Part shown: positions 36,408 to 47,171 of the stretch, piece by piece
How the letters are laid out: the number at the start of each line of letters is the position of its first letter
Position numbering within the stretch: position 1 is the stretch's first letter
NCBI GenBank assembly: GCA_023515745.1
Contig: JALECJ010000056.1
Span: forward strand, 1,163,409 to 1,227,408
Reading direction: 5' to 3'
Origin: Amoeboaphelidium protococcarum
Lineage: Eukaryota > Aphelidiomycota > Aphelidea
Length of the DNA: 64,000 nucleotides
Position numbers and translations under genes: made by a program
The notes under the pieces: generated by a model
Told to the model about the DNA's origin: nothing
Database searches by the model: none
The model's input: the letters and a program-made list of their open reading frames with translations, nothing else

Positions 36408-39400
36408 TCACTACTTTAAAAAATCAAATTTTGACAATGATAATTAGATTTAGCGGAGCTGAGATGATGCAATAGATTCGTCAAAGTTATCACGAAGCCA
36501 ATCTCGAACTTTGCACAGATATTCCATATTACCAAGAACTGCCGCATCTGATATTGTATTGTCCACACTGCTCAACACTTGAGTGTAATCTTGCTCCAAA
36601 TGCGCAGTCCAGGCAGCCAACGTAAGATCAATATCAAAATCTAATGGTTCAGTTTAGCTCTATTATGATCCCATCACAGAACCGAGACTTTACAATGGGA
36701 ATGCCCGATCATCCTACGTGAAATTAATCATGTGCGACACCTTAACATCGTTGACAGTTTGATCTTTCTTCAACTCATTTGATAGCACAGAACTCTATTG
36801 CAACTGCTATCGTTTCTACTGCTTGACGCCGTCTGATGGCGATGAAACGTCAATATTACGTCTTTTGACACCTTTCGTAGGAGACACGTATTCCAACACT
36901 TCATTCCGAATGTCTGATGGTAATTCCTTCATGACATCCCAATCCAGCTGGGACTCTGTATACATCTAAGGCTACTGTGGAGCATTAACTTTGTTAGCAG
37001 AACTTTACTATGCAACTTTCTTCTACGAGTGCTATGTTTAATGCAACATGTCTTAGTCAATTGACTCAACAATATCGCGTTGAAGCTCAGGTATAGATTT
37101 TCGGAGTGATGAGTCTTGAGTAGCAGCTTTATATATCTGACTAAACTAGATACCGATACCGCGAAGATCACGTAGAAATATACGAGACTAAGCAGCAGAT
37201 TCCGGCTCTTACATAGAACCGACAGAAGCTGCCTATTCTACCATCCATACTTCATTACGACCAATAGATTACCACCACATTTATCGCATCTGGTCCATCA
37301 AACAATCTTGCTAATTTTACTACTTATGTTACTGCAACTATAATGAGGAACCCCGCTCATCGTCATTATTAAGAGAATGAAGAATATCAAAGCATTGCAC
37401 AAAACTAAAGTTATCTGGCACTTTTAAAGACTTTGAAAATGGGACATGCATTCCGCAGCCAAGAGACTTATGTGAAGGCTCCAACTCAGCATTAGGATGC
37501 CTCATACGAAGCTTTAGCGTAATCTACTTAAACCTCAAGTCCTGCGGCAGACTGTGGGCAAGATAATCTATCACTTACTAGCGACTAAATGTATCAATCT
37601 TATCCTGCTGAGTCTTGCATAATCGCTAACACACTTCTGCATATAGAGAAAGCATAAAAATATCCAATTATTGGTAACTCTCAAATCTAATTCCCCAATT
37701 GATTTCTGCAGAGACAGTTTTGGCCACAGAAAGACAATCTTCAGCCACTTGATGACTACTCAACACTCCTATCAGATCACCTTTAGTATTACTGTTCACA
37801 TGGCTTGAAGTACTTTACACCGCAAGGCTATTCTTCTACTATTACTAAAAGAAGGAATATAATCCACGTTCCTGAACACTTTCATAGCCATGCAACATTG
37901 CAAATAACTTTAATCCAGTCTTTTCACCAATAATCTTTTTTAAACAATCAAGACACTTGGTATTAAAACTATTTTATGATTATTTAAGTACATGAGGATT
38001 AGAAGCTGAAATTGATGACGATGTATGCCTAGTAAGAGCCATTCTTAAATCCCGAACTTGAATAGACTATTCATCATTCTTCTACATGTATTGATTGAGA
38101 GGAGATTTCTTCAGCTTGTCAACTATTGAGTAACCAATCTGTTGCAAATCTTCAATCTTAAAATCGTCCATGAATTACTAAATACGACTATGATCATTAT
38201 CATCAGTCACCGTAGTGATAAAGATACCATGAGGCTTAGACTTACGCGTAGCCTGACGTGCCAATAACATTGACGGCCCAACGCCTATAGAAGCATCTAC
38301 TCCAACAGACTCCATTACATCCCTCTGCAACTTCAACGCTACTTGTAACACAGTATCTTTGCCTACAATGTCTCCATCATATTATTCACTAGCTATCCTC
38401 CTAAATTAATTATTTTCAGGTTGCAGTAACTATTTATCATTCACCACCGAGGACCATTACTACTAAACCATAGAAGTACAGTCAAGATAGGCCTCATCAC
38501 AGGACACACCTTAAAGCGCGTCAAACTTCAAACCATAAATCTCGAAGGAGGATAAACATTCATAGAATCTCAACATGGCAGACTCATAAGCATCAAAATC
38601 ATAAGGTAACATAACCAGGTGTGGACATAACTATTTACACTTTCTTAAATACATGCCGTTGTGAATGCCAAACTATCGAGCAGCATAATTACAAGATGCA
38701 ATCTCAGAACCACCTTTCCCAATAGATGAACTTGTAGAAGGACCACTCTTTGATTAGTCTTACGACTGATTATGATGACAAATTACCACCGGCTTATCTT
38801 TCAGCTCTGGATACTTTAAGAGGGACACAGATGCAAAGAAACAGTCTAAATCAATATGAATGATACACCGTTCACTAGTACTCGTTGACTCTAATTATTT
38901 ACTGATAGCACTAGAAGGCTATTTGCCATCCTAGTTCTAAATCCTAGAGTAAGAATACTCTGATATCTTCTACTTCCATGTAGATAAATAATGTAAACGA
39001 GATTGACTGTAGAACTGGGACACAAATTCTGCATTCATACTAGAATTCTACCGTTTCCATTAATCTGAGCTCTAAAGCTACTACTATTGATTAGATTTCT
39101 ATTATTATTACTTAACACTAAACTGACTAGATGAATCTCCCATCTGTAAACTTTAATCACCAGCACTTTTAGAATCTACAAATTTATTATTATTACCACT
39201 GGTGTATAGCATGGAATGAACATTAGTCTACGCAGAAGGAGCAGAAGACCATTGAGGTATGTCGCTCTCCTGTATGGGCAATACTTTACCAGACTCTATA
39301 CATTTCAATAACCAAGAGGGCTTAATTACGGAGGGAGATGATGATTTAATCTACTTTGAATGAGAGGAGGAGGACACCTTGCTCTGTTTCGATTTAAATT

Positions 39401-39692
39401 TCTGCGGGAACAACTGACGATATCGAGAGAAGGACAGAGACTGGGCAATGATGTGCGTCACTTGGGAAGTCTCATAATTACTAAACACCCCTCCATTGAG
39501 TATAATCAATTATTTGATATCATCAGTACCACGTCCATCAATAGAAATATTGCCCGTTGCATAGAACACGCATCCTCTGAAAGTGTCAGACTGCTTCTAC
39601 TCTCGCAGTATATCACCATACTGACTCTACTGTTGTTCCATCAGTTTTTACTGCTTAATTTGCATGTACTCACCGAATCCATTATAAGCCAT
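36408..39692 (-). CDS. REV1: REV1 Y-family translesion polymerase (dCMP transferase)
   Basis: 1,094-residue scaffold and deoxycytidyl transferase of translesion synthesis. An N-terminal BRCT domain (about residues 40-130) shows [29 protein letters not shown] and [18 protein letters not shown]. The Y-family catalytic core starts near residue 270 with [13 protein letters not shown] (metal-binding Asp) and [39 protein letters not shown] (second acidic patch, about 396) and [22 protein letters not shown] follow. The little-finger region and a C-terminal helical part ending [14 protein letters not shown] are consistent with the REV1 C-terminal domain that binds REV7 and other polymerases. Start and TGA stop (36408) are in one frame. 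Its partner REV3 lies about 33 kb away in the same window. Confidence 0.92.
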
Positions 39693-40334
39693 AATATTTA
39701 AATTCTACCAAATTATTGTAACTTAATAATGCAGTATAGTGATGGAATTAGAATATTTGAATATAAAGCGGTAAGCGAACAATGAAAACGTGAAGAGAGA
39801 GAGAGAGACGCGTCTACGCAGCTTGGTGCAAAATGTCGGTGGGGCGGTTGATATAGATACCCTGGTTCCATTTACATTTTATGTGAAAGGGATTTTATAC
39901 GCATGCCACACTAACCAGCACCATGTTTGTTATATAGTTCTGTGTAGGTATTTAAGCTTTAGTCTATATATACTGTACGGTTATCATTGAGCTAAAATGA
40001 TGTAATCGAAACAAAGATTATGCGCCGATATCACTGAGATTTTAGTAATGTATTCTCTCAGCACCAGGAAAGTGTTTTATACATGAGCGTCGCTACAGCA
40101 TGACGGATGACGAAAAACTGTAACTGTACAGCGAACTATCAGATAGCCTTTACTGCTGCTCAATTCAGTTATAACGGATACGATTTGATTGGTGGGGCTA
40201 TTTATACACCTGCAATAATCACTAAATTTGAGTCCTCGCCACTCGTATCCTCTGTGTCTATAGTTTATCTTTTGTATAACTATTTGAATTGATCTCTATT
40301 AAACTGCTTAAACTGAGAAATTTATTGTGGTGTC
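39693..40334. promoter_or_regulatory. divergent intergenic, REV1 / receptor kinase B
   Basis: 642 bp between outward genes. It contains a GAGAGA tract at about 39793-39807. Short open frames (39790-39990, 40100-40231, 40107-40292) overlap in different phases and show no recognisable motif; I do not call them genes. Probably promoters and leader sequences. Confidence 0.4.
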
Positions 40335-43300
40335 ATGTAGTATAAGTCAATTGCAGTAATCGCTGCTCTGATTCTATCTACTCTCATCTCAAATGTAGGT
40401 GCCTTGTCTTACGCTGTGCCTCGACCGTAGTATTTCCAGATGGGTAACACATTTGGTGATATTGGTTAATTCGCTTTTGATTCTAATAGTGACATTGTGG
40501 TTGCGTTGGAGACTCAGGCTACCGCGACAATCCCTTTACGTTATAAGCCCTTCAATAGCTCTGTGTTCAATGCAATCGCGTTTTCCAACAAGACAGGCAC
40601 AACTTATGGCCTAGTATTGGCGCGCTTCACTGGTGTTGAAGGATGGTTCAAATCATCCTCTGCCATATCTTGTGTTATTTCATCTGGTTGTAACGTGTTT
40701 TATAGTAGCTTCGCTGTAAATGCAGATGACTCGGTAATGCTGTCTGGTTAGTTCAGAGCTCAGCCTATCATGTTGTTTGATGCCTAAAGAAAAGGTGTGG
40801 CTGTCCTCAATCCGCAGTATAACAATGTCAGTTGTGCTGTCGCTGCTCATTTTGATGCCAATGGTGCTTATGTATGGTCAATGTAAGTATGTGGATTCAA
40901 CGGAGCGTCCGTTACTTTTGTAGGTGTCGATGCTTATGGCAATCGTATAATTGGTGGAAATTCATAGTCTACCATGCTCTACTTCACTGATGACAAAAAT
41001 GCATTGATGTTTTAATTTCCTCTGAAGCTGGTAGCCGGTGCCAATTACCAGGATAGCTTCATTGTGTCTCTATCGCCGGTTGATAACTCTATTCAATGGT
41101 CTATAATTGGTCATCAAAATGCATGTATTCAGAGTAATTTGGCTGGTGCTTTCACTCCGTCCCGCGACAAGTTGAATATTCGCGGCACTTTCTGCGGCCC
41201 AGCATATTTTTATGATAAAGATAATAATGTACTGGCTTAAACTGGGTATACAGGTGTTTGGGACCAGTATGTTATTAATCTGTCTACTTAATTTGGCTAG
41301 TTTAATTGGATAATCACACGAGGCGGAGAAGGTGCTGAATTTGGGGTCGCCATACAGGTAGATGAGAACGAGAACGTATACATTGGTGGCAACTCTGGAT
41401 CTTAAAATCAGGTCATCATTGACACTACTGGGACTCGACACGTAATTAGCTATGGTAAAGTTCTATTTGCGGGGGCTCAAATTAAGTTGGATAAGTTTGG
41501 TAAACTGTCTCACCACGCGTTTTGGAATGGAAATAGTTCCTCGGTAAAACAAGGTGCATATGTCGGCGGTATGAGCGATAGTTATGGCAATTTTTATGTA
41601 TATGGATAGTATAAGGACCCTGTAGATCTTTACGACAAGAAACTGCGTCTAGTATCCTCTTACAACATGTCTTCTTCGAACAGTGCATTGTTTGCTATGT
41701 TTGATTCTAATGGCAATTCTTAGTGGAACACTGAATTAGAAGGGGCTACCTATTCGAGAAGTATATTTACTACGAACATGACCGTATATTTGGGTGTTGG
41801 CTTCATTTCCACTCTGCGGGTTCTAGACTCTGGTCGTAATTTCTAATTTTAAGTCGCATCCAATGGCGGCGAAGATTTTGCTATTATCAAGTACGATGTT
41901 TTTTATGACCCTGATATAACTTCAACCGTGGTATTGGCCGCTAAAACTGCTTCTATTACAGCATAATTCACTGATCAGGCTTCGTTCGGTACTGATTTGT
42001 CTCAAAGTGCTACAAGTACAATCGCACTCTCCACTGTTAATTCTCTGACTGTTTTCTCATCCTCCACTCCAGTTTCTGCCGAGTCTACTTCATCAGCTTC
42101 ATATGACTCTAATTTTGGTCAGCCAGACTTTTTTGGAGATTACTTTTAGTCATTCTCGTTTCCTCCTGCGTAAACTGTTGAATTTGTGCCATTCATTTTC
42201 AAACTGTAGAGCTAGTTTAGTAGCGGTAAGATGATTACAACGAGTTTCACATCAAGTAATCGTGGTGTTGGCGATATAGCTGCAAACTCTGATGGTAACT
42301 TTTCTCGCTTGTTCCCAGTGCTGATATCTTTAGCTGCTTGCGTGGTTATCATCATCTCACTCTTTTGTGGGGTCTGGATCTATCGTATGAGACGTGCCAG
42401 ATGGCAAAAAGCTAAAAAACATGCAACGCAGTAGCGTGAGCAGGATGAGACGCAGATGCAACTTCAGACTGTACTCAACTTCTCTACTATGGCCAACAAC
42501 ACCACTTTGCTCAACCAGAGCGATGTTATTAGTGTGCCTGCATTTTTGGAGCTGACCGCGGGTTTGCACTTTCGTTCTAATGAAAAGAATCCACTGGCTG
42601 CAGGTGGATAGGGAAAGATATGTAAGGCTGAAGTGCTCAAGTTTCCAGCGTCCCATCTGTACAAGGGAACTTCCGTGCCTGTTTGTGTTGCAAAGTATTA
42701 CGACAAGAATTCCAAGGCAGAGGCGTTTCTCTAAGAGGTTGCGCTTTTATGGTATTTCCGTGAAGAGCGCTCTATTGCCAGAATTATTGGTTTTGATAGT
42801 AGTAATAAAATTCTATTGATGCCTTTTTATGAGTTGGGTTCTTTGAATGGCCTGATATCTGATGCAATGGAAGGTGATGCATCTAAGCTGTCATTCTGGA
42901 GTATGAATTTTGATATCAATGCTGGTCTTGATATTTTCAGAGGGCTGACCGCTTTACATGCTGCTGGTATTATTCATAATGATGTCAAGAGTGCAAACTA
43001 TCTGCTTTAAGTTGTCAATCAGCAGATTGTATTCTGCTTGACTGATTTTGGTATTTGTACGCTGATGACTTAATCTAGTAAAGTGACAGGTATGTAATGG
43101 AACAGTCTTAAAGGCGTGACTGTGCACTATGCCGCTCCCGAGTTCTTTGAGTAGTCTGCATTGCCTGAGCAGTTGCATCCTGCACGCGATGTGTATGCTG
43201 CTTCTATCGTATTGAACGAGATTTACTCCTAATGTCACGCGTGGTAAAACTGCAGTCTACTACAAATTAAACAATTTGTTTTGATGGGTCAAAGACCGGA

Positions 43301-43454
43301 GACTCGCAGGTTGTAATACGTGAATGCTCATGCTCCTGCTTTGGAGACTGTTATTCAATCTGGATGGAGATAAAATCCAGCTGATCGCGCTTCTGCAGCG
43401 CAGATGGTGAAATCGTTGGAGTCTTTGTTGTCAACAGAAATGATTTAAAATTGA
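40335..43454 (+). CDS. receptor-like kinase B: ectodomain, TM helix, cytosolic kinase
   Basis: 1,039-residue paralogue of kinase A in inverted orientation. Signal peptide at residues 1-27, with the second codon TAG (Gln). The ectodomain at about 30-630 has beta-rich repeats, including VGVDAYGNRIIGG, DKDNNVLAQTG and VDENENVYIGGN. A Ser/Thr stalk leads to a transmembrane helix at about 660-683 (VLISLAACVVIIISLFCGVW). The juxtamembrane region has basic WIYRMRR and Gln-rich helices. The kinase at about 757-1030 shows AGGQGKICKAEV, VCVAKYYD (Lys about 787), HNDVKSANYLL (about 881), TDFG (about 902) and AAPEFFEQ. The kinase is nearly identical to A, while the ectodomain differs more. The likely role is sensing an extracellular cue and phosphorylating Ser/Thr targets; ligand and targets are unknown. 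Confidence 0.88.
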
Positions 43455-43644
43455 ATTGAGTAGTACGCTGAAGATTAATGAATTGGGAGAGTTGTCAATT
43501 GATAAATTCACAAGAAATTTTGTGAGTTGATGGATGGTTAAGTTTTACTGATCTACATATGTTGTAAACACGTGTTTTGCCCTTCATATTACTTCTTAAC
43601 TTTCCCCGACTTTTTCTCCCCAATATAATCTTTCTCTGACAAAA

Positions 43645-44325
43645 ATGTAAGACATTCTGAACGACACTGCTGATCAAAGTGGCGGAGACGCTGTGAAAGG
43701 ACAAAAATGGAACAAGCTCTATGAAGTGGAGGTGACACCATGGAACTTGCGCAAACCATCTCCCCTGCTAATTCTTGCGTTGGAGAAAGCTGATAGTAAT
43801 GGGCAAGTCGCAGTTGACTTTACGCGTTCGGTTGTACCCGGCTGTGGCGAGGGATTCGATGTTTCGTTTCTCGCAGCTAAACCAGGTGCCGTACAGTCAG
43901 TCGGCCTGGATATATCTGAACTGGCTGTGTAATAGGCACAGAAGTTGAATGGTGGTGTGAAAGGTGCTCATTTTGAAGTTGCCAACTTTTTTGAGTATAC
44001 GCCTGAAGTAAAATTCACGTTGGCGTTTGACTACACATTCTTCTGTGCCATTCATCCGTCTTTGCGCCAGAAATGGGCAGTGACATATGCTCGCATTATG
44101 GCTCCTGGTTCTCTACTAATCACTGGCATTTTCCCAATAACTTATGATCGTGAAACTCTGGAAGCAATGGTGGGACCGCCGTATCCTCTCAACTTTGACA
44201 GCTATATACAAATGCTGAAACCGGTCGGATTTGAGTGTGTACTCGGCCCTGTCGATGTTCCCAAAGATATCAGCACTCCTCATCGTGCCGGTCGTGAGTA
44301 GATTGCGATCTGGAAATTGAATTGA
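43645..44325 (+). CDS. thiol/thiopurine-type SAM methyltransferase
   Basis: 226-residue class I methyltransferase of the TPMT/HOL (thiocyanate methyltransferase) group, using S-adenosylmethionine to methylate thiol or halide acceptors. Motifs in order: KWNKLYEVEVTPWNLRKPSP, the family's W...TPWD.G.P entry. Then VVPGCGEGFDVSFLA (SAM-binding GxGxG-like motif I) and VGLDISELAV with the acidic residue for the ribose. FDYTFFCAIHPSLRQKWA follows, and MAPGSLLITGIFPI. Length fits the family (about 220-250). Codon 2 is TAA, and two consecutive TAR codons follow DISELAV. It lies 190 bp after kinase B on the same strand. The acceptor is not predictable from sequence. Confidence 0.85.
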
Positions 44326-44783
44326 TTGAAAGATGAAAACATTATTCAATATTATATCAATAACCATAGCTGTACTATACTAATGTTTGACTAGTACTAT
44401 ATCCCGGTAAAAGTATCGATAATTTATCTAGCAATATCAATCTCATGTGACTGGCGACGCATGATCATCACTGAAAACCTCACCTGCCTCACAACGCGCA
44501 ATCGCCTGATTTTTGTTATTTTCTTTCGCTCTCTCCCTCTCGCCCGTTTTCTTTCCTTACCAACCGCTCTGCCCATCCATCATCTTGTTGTTGTGGTACT
44601 GGCTATTAATATTACCTATATTCATTCATTCAAAACACTTCTATTAGGTCTTAAGATTTACTGTACGTTGTCCCATCTTAAATCTGCTAATATTGAGAAT
44701 ATTGTCCATTTAGCATAATTGAATATCTGAATTTAAAGCCAATTTAGTAATTGAATTGAAAGTGCAAATACAATCTCAAAAAA
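44326..44783. other. intergenic between methyltransferase and SNARE
   Basis: 458 bp upstream of the SNARE gene. It contains CT-rich runs near 44523-44560. A hydrophobic 89-codon open frame (44461-44730) can be read but has no recognisable motif and ends just before the SNARE leader, so I treat it as probably chance. Confidence 0.4.
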
Positions 44784-45116
44784 ATGTCTTCATCATCTAG
44801 ACCGAATAATGACAAGACTGCACAGGTGCAGTAGGAAGTTGATGCCGTCGTTGGTATAATGCATGATAATATTCACAAAGTCATGGACAGAGGCGAGAAG
44901 CTGGACTCTTTGCAGACCAAGACTGATGATTTGTAGTAGGGTGCTCTGCAATTCAAGCGTGGTGCCAGCCGAGTTAGATAGCAAATGTGGTGGAAGAATA
45001 TGAAGTTGAATGCTATCATCTGTATTGTGGTGATTATCATCCTCCTAATTATTATTGTGCCTATAGTTACCACTGTGCAGAAGAACAACAATAATAACAA
45101 CAATAATGGACAATGA
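44784..45116 (+). CDS. R-SNARE (VAMP/synaptobrevin type)
   Basis: 110-residue vesicle SNARE. A short Ser-rich N-terminus is followed by one SNARE motif (about residues 16-75), including [20 protein letters not shown], where the Arg of VMDRGEK is the zero-layer residue. Then [20 protein letters not shown] and [11 protein letters not shown] follow, matching the VAMP WWKNxK juxtamembrane motif. A C-terminal transmembrane helix ([19 protein letters not shown]) ends in an Asn-rich luminal tail. Conserved Gln positions (V-Q-x-E-V-D and DDLQ) are TAG, a direct support for TAR=Gln. No longin domain. It acts in fusion at the plasma membrane or endosomes. Confidence 0.93.
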
Positions 45117-45350
45117 TGATCATCGTTTATCCACCATTTGAATCTTACTTAGGTGTAGTTGAATATAAATAATTTGAATTTTACACTTACTTATTGAAAC
45201 TTTACTTTATTTCACTGTAATTTAGGCATACAACCACCTAAAGGCTTCGTCAATATACCATTCTAAGAACTTTTATCTTTGGTGCCCCTGACTTGATCGG
45301 CTGTGAAAGAGCTTCTTCGCAGTTCAGTTGTCTTCAACACTTTTTAAGAA

Positions 45351-47099
45351 ATGGTGTAAGCAACGATGAATGTTTAAATAATCGCGTCGTAGAGTGTAGC
45401 GTTGCTATCTTGCGATAGATGTACTTCTAATATTTTAGCAGAATTAGAGACGAGTCATATTATTGATGGGAATCAGAGTTAAATCTAGTGTCCTAGCTGC
45501 GGGTCTTCCATCAAGGCATCGCTGAGTCTACTGAGTCAATCAACGAGCAACGACAAAGGCGGGGACGATCAGCAGCTCAGAATCTATCACGCGACTTCCA
45601 TTGAGTCACACCTCCCTACTACTAACACTCAATCATCGGGCGATAATCGCTATTCTCAAAATTATTATTATAATTAGAACGCTAATAAGAATATAAAATC
45701 AGCAGCGAATATGACAGTTTAGCCAGGTGAAAGTAACGGTAATTTGAATAGGAAGGATTACTACAAGATTCTGGGATTTCGCTCGCCACTGACTGGGGAG
45801 GCTACGATTGAAGAGCTGGAACAGACTGTGAAGGCATCGGATATCAAAAAGTCCTACCACAAGCTAGCACTTAAATATCATCCTGATAAAATGATTAACC
45901 CAACTGCGGGCGATACTTAATCTCAAGATGCCCAGGCTTCGTTCTTACTACAGCTGGGCAGTGTTGATGAGGTGTTCAAGATCATATGCGAGGCGTACTC
46001 TGTGCTGGGTGACGAGAGCAAACGCGCCAACTATCATCGCATGGTCAAGGTTGGTGCTCTGGACGAGGTTGGCGATGGTGGAGATTCTGCTATGGCAAAG
46101 GCAATGTCTAATCCTGAAGAGTTCTTTCAATCTCTGTTTGGTGGTGAGCGGTTTGTGGATGTGATAGGTGAGATTCAGTTGGCGCGTGAGTTTGGCAATG
46201 CAATGTATGAATCTCAGTTAGAATAACAGTAGTAATAGGATGGCGCAACGGTCTAGGATAAAGCCAAGCTGAGAGAGAAGTAAAAGCAGATGGATGAAGA
46301 GCGTGAGAAGAGACATAAGGAGCGCGTCAAGAAACTGCAGTCNNNNNNNNNNNNNNNNNNNNNNNNNNNNNNNNNNNNNNNNNNNNNNNNNNNNNNNNNN
46401 TCGTCTCTGGATCAAACCAACCAGCTGGAGATAAAGAACGCTGGCAGGGTCATTGAGGAAGAGTTTGCCAAAAGGGTTGCAGATCAGGCTGAGGAGCTGA
46501 AGTATGAATCGTACGGTGTAGAGATCTTGAATGCAGTCGGGTATATGTATGAGTTGAAGGGATCATAATACCTGGCGAAAGAGGATTCTTTTCTCGGTCT
46601 GGGTGGGCTCGCTGCTAACTTCAAAGAACGTGGACACTTTATTAGTAGTACATTCAGCACTATCAAGTCTGCTGTGTAGTTGCAGAGTACTTTGCAGAAG
46701 CTGTCTCTTGATGAGTAGTTGAGTAGTGAAGAGTAGTAGGCTTAATTGTAAGATGCGCCTCTAGATGGCAAAGATCATAAGAAGAAACATGGTAAGAAGT
46801 AGCCGGTTAAGCTTACACCTGAAGAGAGATAGAGATTGGAATTGCATGCTGCGGAGAAGGGCTTGGATGCTATCTGGCGTGGATGCAAGATGGAAATATA
46901 GTGCACTGTTCGCGATGTTTGTGATGGTCTCCTCAATCCAAAAGATGTGTCAGCCAGCGGCAGCCTCACCAGTGTTTCTTCCCTGTCTGAACTACCTCCA
47001 AATGCTCAAGTTAAAGAGCTGTTGAGAAGACGCGCGAAAGCTTTAGTTATCATTGGTAAAGTGTATCAATCCATCAAGAAGGATCCCGACATGGCTTGA
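45351..47099 (+). CDS. DnaJ/Hsp40 protein with DNAJ-X type C-terminus and N-terminal zinc-ribbon-like motif
   Basis: 582-codon frame, Hsp70 co-chaperone. The J domain (about residues 139-235) has YYKILGF, KKSYHKLALKYHPDK with the HPD tripeptide and AYSVLGDESKRANYH, interrupted by a longer loop than usual. The C-terminal part has NPEEFFQSLFGGERFVDVIG, EILNAVGYMYELKGSQYL and LDAIWRGCKMEIQCTVRDVC, as in the DNAJ-X (Caj1/DnaJB12-like plant and fungal) group. Before the J domain lies CDRC then CPSCGSS (about 27-67), a possible zinc ribbon not usual in this group. The start is the first ATG after a TGA at 45294; 45366 is an alternative. 58 unknown bases at 46343-46400 fall in a charged coiled stretch without breaking the frame. 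Confidence 0.85.
46343..46400. other. assembly gap (58 N)
   Basis: Run of N inside the DnaJ gene, flanked by sequence encoding a Lys/Glu-rich helix. The flanks read in the same frame across the gap, so the gap is either correctly sized or its missing length differs by a multiple of three. Confidence 0.95.
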
Positions 47100-47171
47100 T
47101 CAGGTATCTTCCAAAGTGATTAAAAAAGAAGTGAATAATAAAATCCTATCATCTATACCATTTATCAGCGC

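Noticed and set aside
39790-40292. Several short plus-strand frames between REV1 and kinase B
   Set aside because: They overlap in different phases, begin at non-ATG or weak starts and show no family features.
44461-44730. 89-codon hydrophobic open frame upstream of the SNARE
   Set aside because: No motif, CT-rich composition, and it sits in the expected leader/promoter of the SNARE gene.
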